Shown here one piece after another: positions 8,372-17,091 of a stretch of 64,000 nt of DNA (within the stretch, counting starts at the first letter, position 1; every line of letters begins with the position of its first letter). This DNA comes from Bacillota bacterium (GTDB lineage: Bacteria; Bacillota; Clostridia; Clostridiales; Clostridiaceae): the NCBI GenBank assembly GCA_021781655.1, contig JAJXWJ010000008.1, positions 1 through 64,000 on the forward strand. The letters are read 5' to 3'. The position numbers and the translations under genes are program-made. The notes under the pieces were generated by a model. That model searched no databases. It had not been told where the DNA came from and worked only from the letters and a program-made list of their open reading frames with translations.

Positions 8372-9925
8372 TTATTCTCCGATAAAATTTTCTGATTTTT
8401 CTCCTTCAGGTGCAGCTGCTTTCTTTATAAAGAAGGCTACTGGAATACCAAACAGGCATATAAATGACGAAACTAAAAGGGCATCATTTATACCACCAAC
8501 TGCAGCCATTTTCACAAGCTGAGTATATATTTGCATAAATATTCCACTTTTCACTGCTGACAAACTCATTCCGTTTTTTATAGCTAATGCTGCAAAGTTA
8601 TTTTGTGCTGCTACAACTGTTGGGGAAGTCAAATTTACTGCCTCACTTAATCTTTCTGTATGGAACACTTCTCTATTTTGAAAAATTGTAGTTAAAACAG
8701 CAATACCTAAGGAAGCACTTACCTGTCTGAGAGTGTTATTAAGTGCAGTAGCTCTTCCAGATTGATCTCTTGGAATTGAATTCATCCCATTAGTTTGCAC
8801 AGGCATCATTGACATACCCATTCCTAGTCCTCTAACCATCATTATTAAAAGTATTACTGTATATGAGGTTTCTAGAGTTAGTTTACTTAACATAAAAGAT
8901 GCTCCAGACAAAATTGCTAGTCCTATAATTGTAAGCCACTTAGCTCCAAATTTATCAAATAATTTACCACTTATAGGCATCATTATTCCTGTTACTATAG
9001 CCATTGGCAGTGATAACAGTCCAGATTCCATAGGTGTATATCCTCTTATATTCTGCATATATATTGGTATTAAAAATAAGGCTCCATACATTCCTATTGT
9101 TGTTATTGTAGAAACTACAAGACTTATTGAAAACGAGCCATTTTTTAAAACTCTCAAATCTAGAAGTGGCTGTTCATAGGTTAACTCTTGGTATATAAAA
9201 CAAACTATAGATAAAATTGAAATTGCAAATAGAACAATCTCATATGTTGATGTCCATCCTTTTGAATTACCTTGATCTAGTGCTAACAATAAAGTGAATA
9301 ATCCAATTGCACTTGTTATAGCTCCTATGAAATCGAATTTTTTATTCTCATGGATTTCAGTTTCCTTTAACAGAAGTATAGCCAATGTAGTTCCAATTAT
9401 TCCCACAGGAACATTTATAGTAAATATTAATCTCCAATCTAAATATTGTACAATATAACCGCTTAACGTAGGTCCAATTGCTGGTGCTGCCATAGCAGAT
9501 ATTCCCCATACACCGAGAGCAACTCCTCTTTTTTCTATAGGTACAATCATGAAAATCATCGCCATACCAACAGGCATTATCATTCCACCGCCAATGGCTT
9601 GTACTACTCTAGCTGCAATCATAGTTTGAGTACTTACAGAGAGACCACAAAGTGCAGATCCTGCAGTAAAAATTATTAATGACATAATATAAAGCCTTTT
9701 TATTCCAAAACGGTCTCCTAGATATCCTGTAAGAGGAATAACAATACTCATAGTAAGCATATATCCCGTTACTACCCATTCGATTTGATCTGTAGATGCA
9801 CCAAATACTGTCATCATTTTGGGGATTGCAACATTTACTATACTAGAATCTAGTATGGACATAAATGTTCCAACAATAACAACACTAAGTGCCATCCACA
9901 TATATCTTTCTTCATGCTTATCCAT
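8372..9925 (-). CDS. EmrB/QacA-type MFS drug exporter
   Basis: The 517-residue DHA2 transporter has about 14 membrane helices. Motif C is present (GISAMAAPAIGPTLSGYIV), as are the helix-1 LDSSIVNVAIP and helix-4 VVQAIGGGMIMPVGMAMI of this family. I place the start at the second ATG (9925), eight bases after AAAGGA; the first ATG touches the ribosome site. The HlyD adaptor follows 12 bp later and a TetR gene precedes it, so this is a regulated tripartite-style export operon. A palindrome matching the TetR gene's own operator lies upstream at 9969-9988. The exported compound is unknown. Confidence 0.88.
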   Translation of the reverse strand: MDKHEERYMWMALSVVIVGTFMSILDSSIVNVAIPKMMTVFGASTDQIEWVVTGYMLTMSIVIPLTGYLGDRFGIKRLYIMSLIIFTAGSALCGLSVSTQTMIAARVVQAIGGGMIMPVGMAMIFMIVPIEKRGVALGVWGISAMAAPAIGPTLSGYIVQYLDWRLIFTINVPVGIIGTTLAILLLKETEIHENKKFDFIGAITSAIGLFTLLLALDQGNSKGWTSTYEIVLFAISILSIVCFIYQELTYEQPLLDLRVLKNGSFSISLVVSTITTIGMYGALFLIPIYMQNIRGYTPMESGLLSLPMAIVTGIMMPISGKLFDKFGAKWLTIIGLAILSGASFMLSKLTLETSYTVILLIMMVRGLGMGMSMMPVQTNGMNSIPRDQSGRATALNNTLRQVSASLGIAVLTTIFQNREVFHTERLSEAVNLTSPTVVAAQNNFAALAIKNGMSLSAVKSGIFMQIYTQLVKMAAVGGINDALLVSSFICLFGIPVAFFIKKAAAPEGEKSENFIGE

Positions 9926-9968
9926 TTCACACATCCTTTCTAATTGTTTTTTAGGAAATATAATGATT

Positions 9969-9988
9969 TTAACTAACTATTTAGTTAA
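9969..9988. promoter_or_regulatory. putative TetR operator for the pump operon
   Basis: An inverted repeat TTAACTAA-(4 bp)-TTAGTTAA lies about 44 bp upstream of the pump start. It repeats the half-site and the 4-bp spacing of the palindrome upstream of the TetR gene at 10650-10675, so both are likely sites for the same repressor. Confidence 0.6.
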
Positions 9989-10022
9989 TAAAATGGTGCA
10001 GTGGTCATAATTACATTTTTAA

Positions 10023-10637
10023 TTATTTTTTTAATGAATTAAAAAAGCCAACTTGATGCTTAATAAAAGTTTTTATAAATACATCTTTTGCTTTTTCTTT
10101 GTCTACTCCTACAATATCAAACCAATCATCTGCAAAAGTTGAATATCCTAGCAACGGAATTGTAATATAGAAAAACCTATTAATAAGTATTTGAATAGTT
10201 TCTTCTTCTGTTAAGTCTCTCTTCTTTAATTCTTCTTTTCTGCTTTGAAATATTGGCAATACAGTAGATAATAATGAACTTTCCTTAAAGCCTGATTTCA
10301 TGTAGTCCATAAAAATAATTCTTATAAGATCTTTTTTATCCTCTAAAAACTTTTCTATTTTTCCAAAATATTTTTGGACTTCATCTATTTTTTCCCAATT
10401 AATTTCATTTTTTATTTCTGCCTTAAATTCATCGCAATCTTTAAGATAAATTTTTATTATTTCAGCAAATAAATTTTCTTTACTATCGTAATAATAATAT
10501 ATCATAGCCTTGTTTACCTTTGCTTTTGCAGCAATTTCATCAACTCTAGCTCCACCAAAACCTTTTTCTGAAAAGATTTCTATTGCAGCATCAGTAATTT
10601 TTTGCTTTGTTATATATGCCTTATCTTTTTCAGTCAT
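10023..10637 (-). CDS. TetR-family repressor of the adjacent efflux operon
   Basis: The 204-residue protein has the N-terminal TetR helix-turn-helix (KQKITDAAIEIFSEKGFGGARVDEIAAKAKVNKAMIYYYYDSKENLF), followed by an all-helical ligand-binding domain. It is immediately upstream of, and in line with, the EmrB/EmrA genes. Matching inverted repeats sit before its own start and before the pump start. The obvious inference is autorepression and repression of the pump, relieved by a pump substrate. The ligand is not predictable. Confidence 0.88.
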   Translation of the reverse strand: MTEKDKAYITKQKITDAAIEIFSEKGFGGARVDEIAAKAKVNKAMIYYYYDSKENLFAEIIKIYLKDCDEFKAEIKNEINWEKIDEVQKYFGKIEKFLEDKKDLIRIIFMDYMKSGFKESSLLSTVLPIFQSRKEELKKRDLTEEETIQILINRFFYITIPLLGYSTFADDWFDIVGVDKEKAKDVFIKTFIKHQVGFFNSLKK

Positions 10638-10649
10638 ATTTCCACCACC

Positions 10650-10675
10650 TTATTAACTAACCGTTTAGTTAATAA
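10650..10675. promoter_or_regulatory. putative TetR autoregulatory operator
   Basis: A perfect inverted repeat has 11-bp arms (TTATTAACTAA at 10650-10660; TTAGTTAATAA at 10665-10675) separated by 4 bp. It is directly upstream of the TetR start, within the intergenic region shared with the divergent radical SAM gene. Confidence 0.65.
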
Positions 10676-10801
10676 TATCATCTTGTACAATTTAATTCAA
10701 TATATTTTTCAAATTACAGCAAATTTTTATTATTATCTTGACAACTAAACTTATTAATGACTATAGTTTTTATAGAAATTGTTCACTAGGAGGTGAGAAA
10801 A

Positions 10802-11704
10802 TTGCTGGAAATGCTTAAAAACTGCAAACTTTGTCCTAGAAATTGTAATGTAAATAGATTAAAAGGCCAGCTTGGTTTCTGTAAATCTAGTCATAACATT
10901 AGTTTAGCTAAGGTTTCTCTCCACCAATGGGAAGAACCTTGTATTTCTGGTGCAAATGGTTCTGGTACAGTGTTTTTTTCAAACTGCAATTTAAATTGTG
11001 TATTTTGCCAAAACTACAAAATAAGTCAAGAACATTTCGGAATAGAAATAACTATAGAAAGACTTGCTGAAATTTTTATAGAACAGGAAAAAAGAGGGGC
11101 TCATAACATCAACTTAGTTAATCCTACTCACTACGTACCACAAATTATTGAAGCCATTAAAATTTCACGAAATTGTGGTCTTACTATTCCTATTTTATAT
11201 AATAGCAATGCTTATGAAAATGTAGATACTATAAAAGCTTTAAACGGCTATATAGATATATACCTTCCAGACTTTAAATACTTTAATGACAAATATGCTG
11301 TAACCTATTCCAACGCTAAAAACTATTTTGAAGTAGCTAAAAATTCAATTTCTGAAATGGTAAAACAGTGTCCAGAGACAATTATGAGTGACGATAGTCT
11401 TATTTTAAAAGGAGTAATTATTCGTCATTTAATGCTGCCTGGATTACTTTTTGATTCTAAGAAAATAGTAGATTATATATTTAGAAGCTTCGGTGACTCC
11501 GTTTATTTAAGCCTAATGAATCAATACACTCCATTCTATGATTGTGCTAAATATCCAGAAATAAACAAACCTATTAATTCTAAACATTATGATAGTTTAA
11601 TTGCTTATTGCTTAAATTTGGGTGTAAAAAAAGGATTTATTCAAGAAGAAGGAACGGTTAAGGAAAGTTTTATTCCCGATTTCAATTTGGATGGCATAAA
11701 TTAG
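10802..11704 (+). CDS. radical SAM protein, PflA-like (COG1313 type)
   Basis: From a TTG start at 10802, eight bases after AGGAGG (10788-10793), the protein is 300 residues. The nearby GTG at 10793 overlaps the ribosome site and is unlikely. The radical SAM motif CNLNCVFC gives Cys62, Cys66 and Cys69 for the SAM-binding 4Fe-4S cluster. An N-terminal cysteine set (Cys8, Cys11, Cys15, Cys27) may hold a second cluster. The protein resembles a widespread group annotated as putative pyruvate formate-lyase activating enzymes, but no glycyl radical enzyme is nearby and its substrate is unknown. The stop codon abuts the palindrome at 11704. Confidence 0.8.
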   Translation: MLEMLKNCKLCPRNCNVNRLKGQLGFCKSSHNISLAKVSLHQWEEPCISGANGSGTVFFSNCNLNCVFCQNYKISQEHFGIEITIERLAEIFIEQEKRGAHNINLVNPTHYVPQIIEAIKISRNCGLTIPILYNSNAYENVDTIKALNGYIDIYLPDFKYFNDKYAVTYSNAKNYFEVAKNSISEMVKQCPETIMSDDSLILKGVIIRHLMLPGLLFDSKKIVDYIFRSFGDSVYLSLMNQYTPFYDCAKYPEINKPINSKHYDSLIAYCLNLGVKKGFIQEEGTVKESFIPDFNLDGIN

Positions 11705-11762
11705 GTGCCTGACCCCAAAGTACCTGACCCCTTAGGGGTCAGGTACTTTGGGGTCAGGCACC
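11704..11762. repeat. REP-like 59-bp perfect palindrome
   Basis: The arms at 11704-11731 and 11735-11762 are perfectly complementary over 28 bp with a TTA loop. Each arm holds two copies of a CCTGACCCC motif. It is GC-rich in an AT-rich window and sits exactly between convergent genes, starting inside the stop codon of the radical SAM gene. It resembles REP/BIME-type mobile palindromes and could also end transcription from both sides. No REP-associated transposase is in the window. Confidence 0.75.
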
Positions 11763-11767
11763 AACTA

Positions 11768-13570
11768 TTATATTTTGTATTTTTTCAAATCATTTCTGAA
11801 GCCTTCTGATAATATCTTAAATTGATCAATATTTTCTGTTAGGCTCTTTATTTCATTTGTATAAGTTATTACACTTGCGCTTACTTCTTGTGAAGATGCA
11901 GAATTTTCTTCTGCTATTGCCGCTAATGATTCTATATTTTCATATACTCCAACCATAGCTTCTGCCTGTTTCTCTAGTTTTTCTATAGTTTTAATCATTG
12001 CTGCTGATACTGAAACAGCTGATTCTTTAGCTTCATAGCTAACATTTCTAACATCATTTAAGCTGCCAATTTCACCTTGTAAAACTGAATACTGAACTTC
12101 TATCTTGTCCACTAAAAGATCAATATCATTTACGAAAAGTTTTAAATTGTTATTAATTTCTTCTACAGCTGATTGAGTTTGTTCTGCTAATTGCCTTACT
12201 TCTTCCGCAACTACGCTAAAGCCTTTTCCAGCTTCACCAGCACGAGCTGCTTCGATAGATGCATTTAATGCAAGTAAATTTGTCTGTTCTGAAATCGCTG
12301 ATACAATGGAAACTATATTTGTAATATCTTTTGCTTTATTACCAAGATCCATGCCTTTATCTTTAACTTCTTGGAATTTTTCCAAGCTATTTAATATATT
12401 TTTTCCTGTTGTTTCTACACTTTCATAACTTTTTTTGATTTTATCTATAGATTGCTCTAATTGTTCTTTATTTTCATTTTCTCTATCAACTACAGCTTTC
12501 AAATCATCTACATTACTATTTAATACAGCTGAAGCTTCTTGAGTGTTTGTAGCTTGGTCAACAGATGTACCTGCTAATTGTTCCATTACTTGCGATATTT
12601 CAACTGAAGTATTACTCATTGTTTCTGATATTTCTGCTACCTTTCCAAGGAAAGTGTTCATTTCATCAGTAACACCTTTAAATCCAACAAAATCTGCAGA
12701 AACAACTTTTTTCTGTTCAATCAAGTCGTTGAAAATATCTTCAAAAAAGTCTCCAGTGTCTATACTGCTATTTATTACATAATTAGTTTGCTTCATTGAA
12801 GCTATTTCCTCACGAATAAATTTTTTTGGACTTAATAAAGCTTCAGTTAAAACAGCTGATATTACACTAGGAATTGCTGCTGCTATAAGTTCCTTTACTA
12901 TTTGTGAAGTTCCACCAAATAGTGGAATAAACACCACTAAGGATATAATGAAAGTTACAATTGAAGCTTTAATCCCTATACTTTTTATAAACCCAAAAGA
13001 TAATAATTTATTTAAAAAATATTTCTTTTTATAATAAATATCCTTTTCAAACTTAAGCTTTAAAGTTACTGAGTTATCTGTTCGTTTTAACTCTTCAATG
13101 TCAACTTTTTCTTTGAAAAACTCTGCTCCACCTTTTAATAATCCAAATAGATAACCAAACATACCTCTGTTTGAATGATAAGTAAATATAGCTTCCCTAT
13201 TTGAAATAGGTTCTATCTTTACAAGTGGTGGATTCGCACCTTTAAATTTTTTTGTCATTACAACATGAATATCAAAAAGAGACCTTAAGAAGGAATAAAA
13301 ATTTTCATGATCAAAAAAAGCTTGAAAATCATGATAAAAAGATAAAATATTATCTTTACCTATTATTTCCCAAAGTTCAACTGTATCCATTTTTAGTTCA
13401 TTTGACATAAACTTAACGAATTCTTTTACATCTTCATCTTTTACATCTTCTAACGGCGTAAAAATTTTGCTTTTGCTAAAGCCCACATGTTCTAGAGCCC
13501 CATTTACAAGTTCATCTCCATATAGCTTTCTGCAAGTTTTTACCCAAGTTCCAACTACTGTTCCTTTCAA
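11768..13570 (-). CDS. H-NOX (heme gas sensor) methyl-accepting chemotaxis protein
   Basis: I place the start at TTG 13570, eight bases after GGGGG, giving 600 residues beginning [18 protein letters not shown]. Residues 1-185 are an H-NOX heme domain with proximal His102, Pro115 and the YxSxR heme-propionate motif (Tyr131, Ser133, Arg135). Two membrane helices lie at about 203-250. The rest is an MCP signalling domain ([20 protein letters not shown] in the hairpin tip region). This is the Tar4H/SONO architecture of anaerobic Firmicutes, sensing O2 or NO and signalling to CheA. Trp9, Asn74 and Tyr140, the distal O2-binding trio known from the Caldanaerobacter H-NOX, are all present. It is convergent with the radical SAM gene. 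Confidence 0.93.
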   Translation of the reverse strand: MKGTVVGTWVKTCRKLYGDELVNGALEHVGFSKSKIFTPLEDVKDEDVKEFVKFMSNELKMDTVELWEIIGKDNILSFYHDFQAFFDHENFYSFLRSLFDIHVVMTKKFKGANPPLVKIEPISNREAIFTYHSNRGMFGYLFGLLKGGAEFFKEKVDIEELKRTDNSVTLKLKFEKDIYYKKKYFLNKLLSFGFIKSIGIKASIVTFIISLVVFIPLFGGTSQIVKELIAAAIPSVISAVLTEALLSPKKFIREEIASMKQTNYVINSSIDTGDFFEDIFNDLIEQKKVVSADFVGFKGVTDEMNTFLGKVAEISETMSNTSVEISQVMEQLAGTSVDQATNTQEASAVLNSNVDDLKAVVDRENENKEQLEQSIDKIKKSYESVETTGKNILNSLEKFQEVKDKGMDLGNKAKDITNIVSIVSAISEQTNLLALNASIEAARAGEAGKGFSVVAEEVRQLAEQTQSAVEEINNNLKLFVNDIDLLVDKIEVQYSVLQGEIGSLNDVRNVSYEAKESAVSVSAAMIKTIEKLEKQAEAMVGVYENIESLAAIAEENSASSQEVSASVITYTNEIKSLTENIDQFKILSEGFRNDLKKYKI

Positions 13571-13658
13571 GACTTGCACCCCCGAATCGATAAATTAATT
13601 TATATTATTTTTTACTAAATATAATGCTTTCTTATATATCACTTTACAGTATACTTTA

Positions 13659-14342
13659 TCATAATTCAATTTCAATTTTTGTTAATTTTGCGATAAATTT
13701 TATTTCTTTTAAATTAACAGTTTCTGTTCTTAAACTTCTTTCATTGCTAATTAAAAGAACTTTATTATTATCTAATTTTTTAATTTGTCTTAAAAGCCTC
13801 TCTCCATTATGTTCAATTATGCAAATATCGTTATTTGCTGCTTCTTGAACAAAGTGAGCAAAAGCGATATCCCCTTTTTCTATTCGAAAACCTTGTAAAT
13901 CATCACTATCTATTTTAAGAAAAAATACTTTATCTTGTGCAAAGCCTTCTATTTTATTTGAAATAACAGGGAGCTGTCTTAAGCCTACTGGCTTTTTTAA
14001 ATCTATTGTATATATAGGAACATTTTTCAAAATGGAACTTAGTGCATTGTCCCATACTAAATTTACATCTTCCTTTTTTTGTGTATTGTTTCTTCTTTGA
14101 TTTTCGTAGATTGGTTCTTTAATTTCTTTAATGTCTTCACTATAGGAATTATTATCTACATCTTTTCCAAACACTTTAGTCATTCTATTTATTAAGCTTT
14201 CATTTACAACTTTTCTTCCTGTCTCAATTTCATTAATAAAGCTTTCAGCAACTCCAAGTTTCTTTGCTAATGCTTTTTGAGTCATGTTAGCTTCAAGCCT
14301 TAACTGTTTGATTCTTTCTCCAATTCTATTCATAGCCATCAT
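13659..14342 (-). CDS. XRE regulator with degenerate S24/LexA-like domain
   Basis: The 227-residue protein has an N-terminal XRE helix-turn-helix (IGERIKQLRLEANMTQKALAKKLGVAESFINEIETG), a linker, and a C-terminal S24-like fold (about residues 125-225). Aligned by eye to LexA/CI, the catalytic Ser position in FLKIDSDDLQ...EKGDIAF is Asp, and the usual Lys position (LLRQIKKL) is Arg. Self-cleavage is therefore unlikely. Its ATG overlaps the DUF3783 stop codon as TAATG, so the two are translationally coupled. The operator and inducer are unknown. Confidence 0.75.
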   Translation of the reverse strand: MMAMNRIGERIKQLRLEANMTQKALAKKLGVAESFINEIETGRKVVNESLINRMTKVFGKDVDNNSYSEDIKEIKEPIYENQRRNNTQKKEDVNLVWDNALSSILKNVPIYTIDLKKPVGLRQLPVISNKIEGFAQDKVFFLKIDSDDLQGFRIEKGDIAFAHFVQEAANNDICIIEHNGERLLRQIKKLDNNKVLLISNERSLRTETVNLKEIKFIAKLTKIEIEL

Positions 14343-14722
14343 TACCTTCTGCGTTTGTTATTAAACTTCCTTTCTTCTAATAAATGTTCTAAAAGTTCTG
14401 TAAACGTCCAATTAATCGAAGTCTTAGTGACAACAGCAAAAATTATATTGTCAGTTATTTCACTTTTAAAAAACTTAATGCAGCTTTCTAGCTCACTATC
14501 TTCTAAATTATTGAATAATACAACCTTTTCTTTTACTATCTTTGCATTTTCTGTAGCTAAATTTATTCCTTTAATTATACTTTCAATTTTCATATTAGCT
14601 AATCGGTTATCTATTATTTTATTCTTAGGTAAATTATGTTTTTCTGAAATTTCATTTATCTTTTCAATTTCATTCTCCTCAAAACCATAGAGCATTACTA
14701 ATTTATTATTACTAAGTACCAT
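14342..14722 (-). CDS. DUF3783 family protein
   Basis: From ATG 14722, eight bases behind GGGGG, the protein has 126 residues. It has a short N-terminal segment (NNKLVMLYGFEENEIEKINEI) and a C-terminal segment with FFKSEITDNIIFAVVTKTSINWTFTELLEHLLEER, the pattern I associate with DUF3783, a family of small clostridial proteins of unknown function. No membrane helix or catalytic motif is seen. It is coupled to the downstream XRE regulator. Confidence 0.6.
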   Translation of the reverse strand: MVLSNNKLVMLYGFEENEIEKINEISEKHNLPKNKIIDNRLANMKIESIIKGINLATENAKIVKEKVVLFNNLEDSELESCIKFFKSEITDNIIFAVVTKTSINWTFTELLEHLLEERKFNNKRRR

Positions 14723-14752
14723 TTGCATCACCCCCACCCAGTTTAAAGTATA

Positions 14753-15268
14753 TTACATTTTTACAGGTTCGCTGTACTCTTCTCCAAAAGTATCCACTGT
14801 AACGCTTTCGATTAATTGCTCTTCCATTGGTCTATCGTTATAATCTGTTTTTTCTTCTGCTATATTTAATGCAACTTCTATACCTTCCACTACTTTACCA
14901 AATGCTGCATATTGGTCATCAAGATGAGGTGCATCTGCTACCATTATGAAAAATTGGCTTCCTGCAGAATCAAAATTCATAGCTCTAGCCATCGATAAAA
15001 CACCTAAAGTATGTTTTAAATCATTATCTACACCGTTTCTTTTAAATTCACCTTTTATAGAATATCCAGGGTTTCCTGTTCCTGTCCCTTCTGGGCATCC
15101 TCCTTGAATCATAAATCCTTTGATTACTCTATGAAATATTAGTCCATCATAAAATTTATTATTTATAAGGCTTATAAAATTATTAACTGTATTCGGAGCT
15201 TTATCTGGATATAATTCAGCCTTCATTATTTCTCCGTTTTTCATTTTTATTGTAACTATTGGGTTCAT
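14753..15268 (-). CDS. cyclophilin-type peptidyl-prolyl cis-trans isomerase
   Basis: The 171-residue protein is a complete single-domain cyclophilin. Family motifs are FHRVIKGFMIQGGCPEGTGTG (catalytic Arg in FHRV), GVLSMARAMNFDSAGSQFFIM, and HLDDQYAAFGKVVEG. There is no signal peptide, so it acts in the cytoplasm, speeding proline isomerisation during folding. It sits between murI and the DUF3783 gene on the same strand, with an 80-bp AT-rich gap upstream. Confidence 0.93.
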   Translation of the reverse strand: MNPIVTIKMKNGEIMKAELYPDKAPNTVNNFISLINNKFYDGLIFHRVIKGFMIQGGCPEGTGTGNPGYSIKGEFKRNGVDNDLKHTLGVLSMARAMNFDSAGSQFFIMVADAPHLDDQYAAFGKVVEGIEVALNIAEEKTDYNDRPMEEQLIESVTVDTFGEEYSEPVKM

Positions 15269-15348
15269 AAAAACTCTCCTTTAATATCATATTATACTTA
15301 TTATACAATAATTTTTACAAAATAATAAGTATTAATTAGCATATATTT

Positions 15349-16110
15349 TTATAGGTTTAGCAATTTATAACTCAATTTTTCTTTTGTTTTTAAAGAATTA
15401 TATATTACTATTTCTCCATCTTTATTATTGTCTTTAAGCATATTTTTTAAACCTAATTGTCTTTTTAACTGATTAACAGTACCTAAACTTCCGTCTATAA
15501 CAAAGGCATCTCTTGCAATGTTTTGCACTGCTTCTCTTACAAAAGGGTAATGAGTGCAGCCAAGAACTACTGCTCCTATTTTTCCGTTTGCTTCGCTTAA
15601 TTTTTCTTTTAAATAATCATCTACTTCTTTACCACTAAGTTTTCCACTCTCTACAAATTGAACTAGTTGTGGACACGCAATTGGAACGAATTCTGCTTTA
15701 TCGATATATTTATTCATTAATCTATTAAACTTCTGTTCTGCCAAGGTCATTGGAGTTGCCATTATTACTATTTTGCCACCTTTATTTTGTTCTACCGCTG
15801 GCTTTATAGCCGGCTCTATACCGATTATCGGTATTCCTTTGTATTTTTGTCTTAGTTCCTTAATAGCAACGCTGGTAGCTGTATTACAAGCAACGACTAT
15901 TGCCTTAACATTTTTACCTACCAAAAATTGTGCAGCTTTAAGGGTAAGGTTTTGAATTTCTTCATAACTTTTTGTTCCATAAGGTGCATTTTTAGAATCT
16001 CCAAAATATATAAAATCCTCACTTTTAAGAACCTTTACTGCTTCACGTAGAACACTTATACCACCTACTCCAGAATCAAAAAAGCCAATAGGTCTATCAT
16101 TTATTTCCAC
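15349..16110 (-). CDS. murI: glutamate racemase
   Basis: The 253-residue cytosolic enzyme interconverts L- and D-glutamate for peptidoglycan. Both catalytic cysteines are visible in their motifs: VVACNTATS near residue 73 and VLGCTHYPF near residue 185. The N-terminal GFFDSGVGGISVL binds substrate. Length and motif spacing are normal. It follows proC by 17 bp on the same strand, so the two may be co-transcribed and share glutamate chemistry. Confidence 0.95.
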   Translation of the reverse strand: MEINDRPIGFFDSGVGGISVLREAVKVLKSEDFIYFGDSKNAPYGTKSYEEIQNLTLKAAQFLVGKNVKAIVVACNTATSVAIKELRQKYKGIPIIGIEPAIKPAVEQNKGGKIVIMATPMTLAEQKFNRLMNKYIDKAEFVPIACPQLVQFVESGKLSGKEVDDYLKEKLSEANGKIGAVVLGCTHYPFVREAVQNIARDAFVIDGSLGTVNQLKRQLGLKNMLKDNNKDGEIVIYNSLKTKEKLSYKLLNL

Positions 16111-16127
16111 ATTACCACCTCAGGATT

Positions 16128-16928
16128 TTACATATTCTTTGATTTATCTGTACAAACATTTATAGCTTCAATAACAGTTCCCCTGAAATTGTTTTTTTCC
16201 AAAGAATATACTGCTTCAATTGTTGTGCCGCCTGGTGATGAAACTTCATCCTTAAGCTTGCCTGGGTGTTTGCCGGTTTCTAACACCATCTTTGCTGAGC
16301 CAAGTACTGCTTGGGCTGCAAACTTATATGCTTTATCCCTTGGCATACCTTGAAGTACAGCACCGTCAGCCATAGCTTCTATAAACATATAAACATATGC
16401 TGGTGAAGATCCGCTTACTGCTGTTACTGCATCCATTAATTTTTCATCTATAACTTCAGCCTTACCAAAGGAATTAAAAATTTTTACTACTTCTTCTAAT
16501 TCCTCGTCACATACATTTTCATTTATTGAAATAGCACTCATACCTTCATTAACTAATGCAGGCGTGTTTGGCATAACTCTTACAAGCTTCACCTCATTTT
16601 TGAAACTTACTGATAGTTTCTCAAGCTTTTGACCTGCAGCTATAGAAATTATTACTGTACTAGGCTTAATAAAATCCTTTATTTTTTCAATAACAGACAT
16701 TATAATATTGGGTTTCACAGAAAGTATAATAATATCTGCAAAATTTACAACCTGTAAATTATCAGTTGTAGTCCTAATTCCGTATTTTTCCTGAACTTCT
16801 TTTAGGGAACTATCTGATGGATCACTAACCATTACATTATTAGGATCATACAGTTTAGAATTAACTATTCCACCTATCATAGCCTTTCCCATATTTCCAC
16901 AACCGATAAAACCTAAATTTTTACTCAA
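16128..16928 (-). CDS. proC: pyrroline-5-carboxylate reductase
   Basis: The 266-residue protein has an N-terminal Rossmann motif (LGFIGCGNMGKAMIGG) and the ProC C-terminal signature (AVSGSSPAYVYMFIEAMADGAVLQGMP, then SSPGGTTIEA). It reduces pyrroline-5-carboxylate to proline with NAD(P)H in the last step of proline synthesis. It is divergent from proB at 17092, so the 163-bp region between them probably carries both promoters. proA is not in the window. Confidence 0.95.
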   Translation of the reverse strand: MSKNLGFIGCGNMGKAMIGGIVNSKLYDPNNVMVSDPSDSSLKEVQEKYGIRTTTDNLQVVNFADIIILSVKPNIIMSVIEKIKDFIKPSTVIISIAAGQKLEKLSVSFKNEVKLVRVMPNTPALVNEGMSAISINENVCDEELEEVVKIFNSFGKAEVIDEKLMDAVTAVSGSSPAYVYMFIEAMADGAVLQGMPRDKAYKFAAQAVLGSAKMVLETGKHPGKLKDEVSSPGGTTIEAVYSLEKNNFRGTVIEAINVCTDKSKNM

Positions 16929-17091
16929 GAAAATTCCTCCTCTATAAACTTATTAGCATAGCTAACAATATGTATCTTATAAAAATTGAAAATTATTTAT
17001 ATTATGATATAATTGACCTTGTTATTAATTATATACTTATTTTATGTAATATAATAGTGGATTTGTACATATTATTAAAGGGGATTATCAA

